Positions 7,376-12,739 of a DNA stretch of 12,739 nt are shown piece by piece. The stretch comes from Clostridiales bacterium. GTDB lineage: Bacteria; Bacillota; Clostridia; Tissierellales; Sedimentibacteraceae. Position numbers and translations under genes: made by a program. The stretch covers positions 21,269 through 34,007 of the forward strand of contig DMJQ01000200.1 in assembly GCA_003457065.1 (NCBI GenBank), given 5' to 3'. Numbering within the stretch: the stretch's first letter is position 1; the number at the start of each line of letters is the position of its first letter. The notes beneath the pieces were generated by a model that did no database searches, was not told the origin of the DNA, and saw only the letters and a program-made list of their open reading frames with translations.

Positions 7376-9052
7376 ATGAGCGAGAACAACACTGAAAACA
7401 GGGAATCGGTTAATTTTATTCAAAAAATAATTAATGAAGACCTAGCTAACGGAACATACGGAAAAAGGGTACATACGAGATTTCCTCCGGAGCCTAACGG
7501 TTATCTTCACGTGGGGCATGCTAAGTCAATATGCCTGAATTACAGCCTTGCAAAGAAAAACAACGGTATATTTAATTTAAGATTTGATGACACTAATCCT
7601 ACAAAAGAGGACGATTCATTTGTAGAATCCATAATAAAAGATGTTAAGTGGCTTTGTCCGGAATGGGATGAAAGAATATTTTTTGCTTCTGATTATTTCG
7701 GGAAAATGTACGACTATGCTGTTGAACTGATTAATAAAGGTCTGGCTTACGTAGATGATTTATCCGCGGATGAAATAAGAGATTACAGAGGAACATTGAC
7801 TGAACCCGGAAAGGAAAGCCCGTTCAGAAACAGGACGGTTGAAGAAAATCTGGAATTGTTCGCTAAAATGAAAAACGGCGAATATGAAAACGGTGAAAAG
7901 GTGCTGAGAGCAAAAATTGATATGGCAAGTCCTAATATCAATATGAGAGATCCGGTAATTTACAGGATACTTCATGAAACTCACCACAACACAGGGGACG
8001 AATGGTGCATATATCCGATGTATGACTACGCTCATCCTGTTGAAGACGCAATTGAAGGAATAACACATTCAATATGTACGCTTGAGTTTGAAGACCACAG
8101 ACCGTTCTATGAGTGGGTTTTAAACAACCTGGATGACTTCAGGGCAGCTCCGACAAAGCAGATAGAATTTGCCAAGCTGTTTTTGACAAAGACAATGATG
8201 GGCAAAAGATATTTAAAGAAAATGGTTGAAGAAGGATATGTAGACGGATGGGATGATCCTCGTATGCCTACAGTGGCTGCATTGAGGAGAAGAGGATACA
8301 CATCTGAAGCAATCAGCAATTTCTGCGAATCAATCGGTGTTTCCAAAGCCCAGAGCGTTGTTGACATAGCAATGCTTGAACATGCCGTGAGAGATGACCT
8401 GAGTTTGAAATCTCCGAGAACAATGGCGGTCTTGGAACCTATTAAATTAATAATAACTAATTATCCCGAGGATAAGGTGGAATATGTGGAAGCTGAAAAT
8501 AATGCCGACAATCCTGGCATGGGTTCAAGAATGGTTCCGTTCTGCAGAGAGCTATATATTGAACGTGAAGATTTCATGGAAAATCCGCCTAAAAAATATT
8601 ACAGGCTTTTCCCGGGAAATGAAGTAAGGCTTAGAAATGCATATTTTGTGAAATGTGAAGATTTTATAAAAGACGAAGATGGAAACATAATTGAAGTACA
8701 TTGCACTTATGACCCGGAAACAAAGAGCGGTTCGGGATTTACCGGCAGAAAAGTAAAAGGAACAATACACTGGGTTTCTGCAAGACATTGCCTTGATGCA
8801 CAGGTGAATCTGTACGACTACATGATGGAAGATCAGGATTACGACAAAACTAATTTCCTTGAAAAATTAAATCCGAATTCAAAAGTGGTTCTGAATAACT
8901 GCAAGGTTGAAACATCAATGAAGGATTGCAAGATCGGTGACAGATTCCAATTCATGAGGCACGGATATTTTATTATTGATACTGACACAACAGAAAATAA
9001 TTTAATATTTAACAGAATAGTACAATTAAAAAGCAGTTACAATAAACGATAG
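7376..9052 (+). CDS. glnS: Glutaminyl-tRNA synthetase
   Basis: 558 residues, the length of bacterial GlnRS. It charges tRNA-Gln with glutamine in the cytoplasm. Class I signatures: [13 protein letters not shown] (39-51) contains the HIGH-type motif, and NLRFDDTNP (67-75) is the conserved segment after it. The KMSKS loop reads MMGKR (274-278), where GlnRS usually has VMSKR. It is followed by the family block [11 protein letters not shown] (289-299) and [11 protein letters not shown]. The C-terminal anticodon-binding beta barrels are present ([40 protein letters not shown]). GlnRS and GluRS are close relatives; the beta-barrel C-terminus points to GlnRS. The ATG follows AAGGAGG (7364-7370) by five bases. 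The gene appears to be transcribed from its own promoter at 7275. Confidence 0.96.
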   Translation: MSENNTENRESVNFIQKIINEDLANGTYGKRVHTRFPPEPNGYLHVGHAKSICLNYSLAKKNNGIFNLRFDDTNPTKEDDSFVESIIKDVKWLCPEWDERIFFASDYFGKMYDYAVELINKGLAYVDDLSADEIRDYRGTLTEPGKESPFRNRTVEENLELFAKMKNGEYENGEKVLRAKIDMASPNINMRDPVIYRILHETHHNTGDEWCIYPMYDYAHPVEDAIEGITHSICTLEFEDHRPFYEWVLNNLDDFRAAPTKQIEFAKLFLTKTMMGKRYLKKMVEEGYVDGWDDPRMPTVAALRRRGYTSEAISNFCESIGVSKAQSVVDIAMLEHAVRDDLSLKSPRTMAVLEPIKLIITNYPEDKVEYVEAENNADNPGMGSRMVPFCRELYIEREDFMENPPKKYYRLFPGNEVRLRNAYFVKCEDFIKDEDGNIIEVHCTYDPETKSGSGFTGRKVKGTIHWVSARHCLDAQVNLYDYMMEDQDYDKTNFLEKLNPNSKVVLNNCKVETSMKDCKIGDRFQFMRHGYFIIDTDTTENNLIFNRIVQLKSSYNKR

Positions 9053-9065
9053 TACAGCAAAAATG

Positions 9066-9113
9066 AAAGGGCGACAGATAAGCAATTGATGAAATTGCTT
9101 ATATCGCTCTGTC
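9066..9113. repeat. Repeat-like hairpin between glnS and the downstream methyltransferase
   Basis: ATAAGCAATT (9078-9087) pairs perfectly with AATTGCTTAT (9093-9102) across a 5-base loop. The stem is extended by AGGGCGA (9068-9074) with TCGCTCT (9104-9110). The left side repeats AAAGGGCGACAGAT from 7187-7200. The reverse complement of 9077-9090, ATCAATTGCTTATC, occurs again at 10335-10348. No T run follows, so read-through from glnS is likely. Confidence 0.55.
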
Positions 9114-9148
9114 AGCAGCTGTATGCTGATCAGGAAAATTGATTTTCC
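9112..9148 (+). promoter_or_regulatory. Two small hairpins just upstream of the ribosome site at 9152
   Basis: TCAGCA (9112-9117) pairs with TGCTGA (9124-9129), and GGAAAA (9133-9138) pairs with TTTTCC (9143-9148) around a TTGA loop. The second ends three bases before GAGGGTGG (9152-9159), so it could affect access to the TTG start at 9164. A role is inferred only from position. Confidence 0.35.
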
Positions 9149-9163
9149 CAAGAGGGTGGTACT

Positions 9164-10315
9164 TTGAACATACAAGAAATAATTAAAAGCAGTCTGGCCG
9201 AAAACAAGTTCATTTACGGTGTATTTACAACTCGGAGAAACAAATCCGAAAATCCATATAAGAAAATAACTGCAAGACCGATTTCCATTAAGAGCGAAAA
9301 AATGATCCAATTTGAAAAATTTACTGATAAACAGGCTTTTCATGATAACTTCACCTACGACAGAGCAGCGGATGAAATTGTAAATTTAATAGTCTGCGAA
9401 TACCGGAACATTAATTTATTTACCGAGGATGCGGATTTTCAGCTGGTGGTAAGCAAAAAAGGAAGCGTGAAAGTTACTGAAAAGGAACCTTCCAGAAAAC
9501 AGACAGAAACAGATCACAACAAGAAAAAGCAGTATATTATCAATGAAAACGAACCGTGTGATTTTTTAACTTTTCTTGGCATAATGAACAAAGACGGTGC
9601 GGTCTATGCGAAAAAATACGATAAGTTCAGGCAGATAAATAAATTCCTTGAAATAGTGGATGATTCTTTGAAAGGTGTAAAGCCTGAGGATGATTTCATG
9701 ATTATAGATTTTGGCTGCGGCAAAGCGTATCTGACATTTGCCCTGTATTATTATTTTTATTTTATAAGAAAAATTAATGTAAAGATAGTGGGGCTTGATT
9801 TAAAAGAAGACGTAATAGAATTTTGCAATAAAACAGCTAAGAATCTGAATTATGAAAACCTTGAATTTATTCACGGAGACATACGTGATTTTGAATATAA
9901 ATCTAATGTAGATATGATAGTGACTCTTCATGCATGCGATACGGCCACGGATGCGGCATTGGTAAAGGCAGTGAAGTGGAATGCAGATTATATACTGTCT
10001 GTTCCGTGCTGCCAGCATGAATTTTATGATAAAATAAAAGCTCCTGATTTGGAACCGATGTTAAAGCACGGTTTAATCAGGGAAAGAGTATCTTCCCTCG
10101 TTACGGATTCTCTAAGAAGCTTATTCCTGGAGACAAAGGGATACAAGGTGCAGCTTACTGAATTTATAGCAATGGAACACACTCCTAAAAACATACTTAT
10201 AAGAGCGGTTAAAACAAATAAAGATAATGTAAAAGCTGAAAAAGAATATGAAGACTTCAAAAAATTCTGGAACCTTAATGATTTGTTTATAGAAAACTAT
10301 TATAACAATAGGTGA
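9164..10315 (+). CDS. SAM-dependent methyltransferase of the Methyltransf_32 type
   Basis: 383 residues, starting at TTG with GAGGGTGG at 9152-9159 upstream; no better ATG lies near the ribosome site. The N-terminal 125 residues are unrecognised and end in a polar, lysine-rich stretch (105-123). The methyltransferase fold follows: motif I IIDFGCGKAYLTF (180-192), acidic LDL at the end of the next strand (211-213), GDIRDFEYKSNVDMIVTLHACDTATD (238-263), and a conserved cysteine/histidine motif PCCQHEF (281-287). The LHACDTATD and PCCQHE pair is characteristic of the family that also includes eukaryotic METTL25/RRNAD1-like and GSTCD-like proteins. The substrate is unknown; neighbouring glnS and an RlmL-type gene make RNA plausible but not shown. 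The stop codon is 53 bases before the next start, so the sigma-54 activator is probably co-transcribed. Confidence 0.82.
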   Translation: MNIQEIIKSSLAENKFIYGVFTTRRNKSENPYKKITARPISIKSEKMIQFEKFTDKQAFHDNFTYDRAADEIVNLIVCEYRNINLFTEDADFQLVVSKKGSVKVTEKEPSRKQTETDHNKKKQYIINENEPCDFLTFLGIMNKDGAVYAKKYDKFRQINKFLEIVDDSLKGVKPEDDFMIIDFGCGKAYLTFALYYYFYFIRKINVKIVGLDLKEDVIEFCNKTAKNLNYENLEFIHGDIRDFEYKSNVDMIVTLHACDTATDAALVKAVKWNADYILSVPCCQHEFYDKIKAPDLEPMLKHGLIRERVSSLVTDSLRSLFLETKGYKVQLTEFIAMEHTPKNILIRAVKTNKDNVKAEKEYEDFKKFWNLNDLFIENYYNNR

Positions 10316-10334
10316 GCGGTGAAATAGCATTAGA

Positions 10335-10357
10335 ATCAATTGCTTATCAATTGTTCA
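10335..10357. repeat. Repeat words just upstream of the sigma-54 activator start
   Basis: ATCAATTGCTTATC (10335-10348) is the exact reverse complement of 9077-9090. Overlapping it, ATCAATTGTTCA (10346-10357) is repeated exactly at 11920-11931. Both ATCAATTGTTCA copies end 11-12 bases before a start codon. Confidence 0.55.
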
Positions 10358-10368
10358 TGGGGGTTTGT

Positions 10369-11796
10369 ATGGACGTTGAATATAATTTTAACAGACACGA
10401 CAGAGGAATATTTGAATATATACTTGACAATCTACCGGACTCTATCACCATAGTTGATATGGCCGGGAAGGTAATTTTCTTCAATACGACGGCGGAAGAA
10501 TATTTCGGTGTGCTTAAAAAGAATATTATCGATAAGGATATACGTGAGTTTTTTCCTAATGCAATACTCCCGAGAGTGCTTGAACACAAGGTGTCATATC
10601 ACAATATTTACAACAGCCCCAGAGAAAAAAGCTTTGTTGTTTCCAGCGCAGTGCCGCTTAGGGATAAGCATGGGAACATGATAGGTGCTCTTGCAAGAGA
10701 CCGCGACATTACGGAAATAGTCAAATTAAGTGAACTGCTTAACAAAACCCAGACAAATCTGATGCAGTTAGAAAAGGAATATTCTAAGATTACTTTGCTT
10801 GGAGAAGACTACTTTTCCAAAATAATAAGCAACAATGCCGGCTTTATACAGATAATCAATCTTTGCAAAAACATATCGAAGTCTCCTTTAAACATTCTTT
10901 TAAAGGGTGAAAGCGGCACCGGAAAGGAACTGTTTGCTAAGGCAATTCATTATGAAAGCGGGAAAAGGGGAAAATTTATTCCCATTAACTGCAGTGCCAT
11001 TCCAAAGGAACTGTTTGAAAGCGAACTGTTCGGCTATGAAGCGGGAGCATTCACGGGGGCCAGAAACGAAGGGAAAAAAGGAAAGTTTGAAGAAGCCGAA
11101 GGCGGTACTTTGTTTTTGGATGAAATCGGAGATATGCCAATGGAGCTTCAGCCCAAGCTGTTAAGAATCCTGGAAGAAGGCACGGTTACGAGAATAGGCG
11201 GCAATAAGCCGAGAAAAATAGATGTAAGAATAATTTCTGCCACTAACAAAGACATAAGAACACTTATTAAAGAGGACAAATTCAGAAAAGATTTATATTA
11301 TCGCCTTGATGTGTTTCAGGTAAATATTCCGCCCCTAAGAGAGCGAAAGGGAGATATAGTTCTTTTGGCTAACAAATTTATTCAGGAATTCTGCATGGAG
11401 CAGGGAATAAATATAATAGAAATTCCTAATGATATTTTAAATATTTTTTCTGAATACAACTGGGAAGGAAATGTCAGGGAACTCAGAAATGTTATTCAAA
11501 CGTCTGTAATATATGCATCGCAAAGCGGGAAAGATAAAATAGAAAAAGAATTCCTTCCGGCATATATGCAGAAAATCAAAGTGGATGAGCTTAACAAGGT
11601 TATTAATGTTGAAGAAATCAGGCGTTATGAAACAGGGCTTGAAGAATACATTGAAAAAGTAGAAAAAATGATAATACATAAAACCCTTGAAGAACTGAAC
11701 TACAATAAGTCGGAAACAGCAAAACGTCTGAAAATACCAAGAACAACATTATATTATAAAATAGAAAAGCACAAGATAACAATGGATGAAGCATAA
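10369..11796 (+). CDS. Sigma-54-dependent transcriptional activator, PAS-AAA+-Fis
   Basis: 475 residues from the ATG at 10369, five bases after GGGGG (10359-10363). The frame is open up to a GTG at 10312 that overlaps the previous stop, and an ATG lies at 10357; I prefer 10369 because the PAS domain begins soon after it. Domains: PAS sensor (about 14-116, with LPDSITIVDMAGKVIFFN), a short linker, AAA+ domain with Walker A GESGTGKE (180-187), the sigma-54 contact loop GAFTGA (226-231), Walker B LFLDE (248-252) and the arginine-finger region RKDLYYRL (306-313), then a Fis-type helix-turn-helix (about 425-470). It would remodel RNA polymerase holding sigma-54 at -24/-12 promoters. There is no receiver domain, so the signal is probably a small molecule or redox state sensed by the PAS domain. 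I saw no convincing -24/-12 site in the window, so its targets are unknown. Confidence 0.93.
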   Translation: MDVEYNFNRHDRGIFEYILDNLPDSITIVDMAGKVIFFNTTAEEYFGVLKKNIIDKDIREFFPNAILPRVLEHKVSYHNIYNSPREKSFVVSSAVPLRDKHGNMIGALARDRDITEIVKLSELLNKTQTNLMQLEKEYSKITLLGEDYFSKIISNNAGFIQIINLCKNISKSPLNILLKGESGTGKELFAKAIHYESGKRGKFIPINCSAIPKELFESELFGYEAGAFTGARNEGKKGKFEEAEGGTLFLDEIGDMPMELQPKLLRILEEGTVTRIGGNKPRKIDVRIISATNKDIRTLIKEDKFRKDLYYRLDVFQVNIPPLRERKGDIVLLANKFIQEFCMEQGINIIEIPNDILNIFSEYNWEGNVRELRNVIQTSVIYASQSGKDKIEKEFLPAYMQKIKVDELNKVINVEEIRRYETGLEEYIEKVEKMIIHKTLEELNYNKSETAKRLKIPRTTLYYKIEKHKITMDEA

Positions 11797-11943
11797 ATTG
11801 GTGACAAAAAGTTGATAAATCGAATGAAAATCAGCTGCTCCTGTGGATAACTAATGCTGATGCGGGTGTACGCCTGCTGAATAGAGCATATGTAAAAAAA
11901 TTTACTAAGTTGTCAGCTCATCAATTGTTCAGGAAGGATTAAT
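11797..11943 (+). other. Non-coding gap with hairpin, DnaA-box match and repeat words
   Basis: No gene is seen. A stem ATGCT (11854-11858) / AGCAT (11885-11889) encloses a second one, GCGGG (11862-11866) / CCTGC (11873-11877). A perfect TGTGGATAA (11842-11850) is the reverse complement of the consensus DnaA box. The words CAGCTG, ATGCTGAT, TGTCAGC and TCAGGAA also occur in the 9053-9163 gap. No clear promoter is recognised and no T run follows the hairpin. Confidence 0.45.
11920..11931 (+). repeat. Second copy of ATCAATTGTTCA, 12 bases before the RlmL-like start
   Basis: It is identical to 10346-10357, and the match extends to GCTYATCAATTGTTCA with one mismatch in 16 positions. The ribosome site AGGAAGGA (11931-11938) begins at its last base. 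Confidence 0.5.
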
Positions 11944-12739
11944 ATGGATAAAATAAAACTGGCTGCAATATCAGCCTTTGGTTTGGAAGCAATAGTGAAA
12001 AGAGAATTAAATGATCTGGGCTATGAAAATGTAACTACGGATAACGGCTGGATGTACTTTGATGCAGAAGTTAAGGATATTCCTATAACAAATATAAATT
12101 TAAGATGTGCCGACAGGGTGATGCTTGTAATGGGACAGTTTGAGGTTTACAGTTTTGAAGAGCTGTTTGACAAAACCTATGAACTGCCGTGGGAAAAGTG
12201 GATTACCAAGGACGGCAGATTCACAGTCAAAGGAAAGAGTGTGAAATCTAAATTGTACTCGACTCCCGACTGTCAGGCAATAGTAAAAAAAGCCGTATCA
12301 AAGAAGCTTTGTGAAGAGTATGACATTGACTGGATGCCTGAAACGGGAGCTGAATTTACAATACAGATATCTATTCACAAGGATATTGCAACACTTTCAA
12401 TTGACACAACCGGTGCAAGGGAAGGCTTGTTTAAAAGGGGCTACAGGGAAAAATCCACTGAAGCGCCTTTGAAGGAAACAATGGCAGCTGCTCTTGTAAA
12501 GCTGAGTTTTTGGAACAAGGACAGGGTGCTGTACGACCCTTTGTGCGGTTCTGGAACAATAGCGATTGAAGCTGCTTTAATAGGCAGAAACATAGCTCCG
12601 GGACTTAACCGTAAATTTGCGGCACAAAAGTGGCCAATAGTAAAAGAAGAATATTGGAAAAACGCAAAGACAGAAGCAAGAAAGCGAATAGATCTTGATT
12701 CCGACATTAGAATTTATGCATCGGATATCAGCAGAAAAG
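11944..12739 (+). CDS. THUMP-domain class I SAM RNA methyltransferase, RlmL/YpsC-like, 3' end missing
   Basis: The frame is open from the ATG at 11944, preceded by AGGAAGGA (11931-11938), to the right edge: 265 codons of a protein usually near 375-380 residues in Firmicutes. The N-terminal part (about 1-60) has the ferredoxin-like fold start AAISAFGLEAIVKRELNDLGY, and the THUMP domain runs to about 160. The family linker GAREGLFKRGYR (157-168) is clear. Then comes APLKETMAAALVKL and SAM motif I, YDPLCGSGTIAIEAALIG (197-214), with an acidic strand end in YASDIS (258-263). The NPPYG catalytic motif would lie beyond the edge. Relatives of the RlmL N-terminal half make m2G2445 in 23S rRNA; Bacillus YpsC belongs here. 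RNA is the expected substrate; the exact base is inferred from the family. Confidence 0.93.
   Translation, partial: MDKIKLAAISAFGLEAIVKRELNDLGYENVTTDNGWMYFDAEVKDIPITNINLRCADRVMLVMGQFEVYSFEELFDKTYELPWEKWITKDGRFTVKGKSVKSKLYSTPDCQAIVKKAVSKKLCEEYDIDWMPETGAEFTIQISIHKDIATLSIDTTGAREGLFKRGYREKSTEAPLKETMAAALVKLSFWNKDRVLYDPLCGSGTIAIEAALIGRNIAPGLNRKFAAQKWPIVKEEYWKNAKTEARKRIDLDSDIRIYASDISRK

Noticed and set aside
9148..9166. T-box leader (AGGGTGGTAC resembles the T-box core AGGGTGGNACCGCG)
   Set aside because: The CGCG part is absent, there is no room for Stem I with a specifier loop, no terminator follows, and the motif is explained as the ribosome site of the TTG start at 9164.
10312..10368. GTG start for the sigma-54 activator overlapping the previous stop codon
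   Set aside because: No ribosome site precedes it, and the extra 19 residues do not look like part of the PAS domain; the ATG at 10369 has a G-rich site at the right distance.
11797..11943. Replication origin
   Set aside because: There is one DnaA-box match only, with no cluster and no dnaA, dnaN or recF nearby.

Overview
The window looks like chromosomal DNA of a strictly anaerobic, low-GC Gram-positive bacterium (Clostridia/Tissierellia; an amino-acid fermenter or acetogen such as a Sedimentibacter relative would fit, but the genus is a guess). The grounds are the A/T-rich, A/G-rich codon use, strong GGAGG ribosome sites, housekeeping promoters of the TTGNNN-17-TATAAT kind, an iron-sulfur flavin complex of anaerobic redox metabolism, a clostridial-type 3-hydroxybutyryl-CoA dehydrogenase and a YbxB-like methyltransferase. 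No phage, IS, CRISPR, rRNA or tRNA gene is seen.

Layout. Bases 2-4214 hold the end of an electron-carrier operon: the C-terminal part of a NuoF/HydB-like flavoprotein (stnB-like), then a 1150-residue fusion of a NuoG-like part and a GltD/NfnB-like NADPH module (stnC-like). Together they match the subunit plan of the Stn-type electron-bifurcating transhydrogenase described in Sporomusa ovata; a NuoE-like subunit is expected just upstream of the window. A structured untranslated stretch with a strong terminator closes the operon (4341-4381). Next come a YbxB/RsmC-like methyltransferase (4517-5122, +) and, convergent to it, a YihY/BrkB-family membrane protein (5209-6069, -). Divergent from that is a 3-hydroxybutyryl-CoA dehydrogenase (6258-7112) with its own promoter, a leader hairpin and a hairpin terminator. 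The right half is a translation-flavoured stretch: glutaminyl-tRNA synthetase (7376-9052), a Methyltransf_32-type methyltransferase (9164-10315), a PAS/AAA+/Fis sigma-54 activator (10369-11796), and the start of a THUMP-domain RlmL-type rRNA methyltransferase that runs off the right edge (11944-12739).

How the genes work together. The Stn-like complex would exchange electrons among NADH, ferredoxin and NADPH. The hydroxybutyryl-CoA dehydrogenase carries an NADPH-type rather than NADH-type signature after its second beta strand, so it may be a consumer (or source) of the NADPH that Stn handles. This link is inferred. The other genes have no evident metabolic tie to these.

The most unusual non-coding feature is a set of short related hairpin sequences with TGTC/GACA ends and shared words (AAAGGGCGACAGAT, ATCAATTGCTTATC, ATCAATTGTTCA, TGTCAGC, TCAGGAA) in several of the intergenic gaps. 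They look like a small interspersed repeat family, some copies placed right at ribosome binding sites. I did not find a clearly new multi-gene system in this window.
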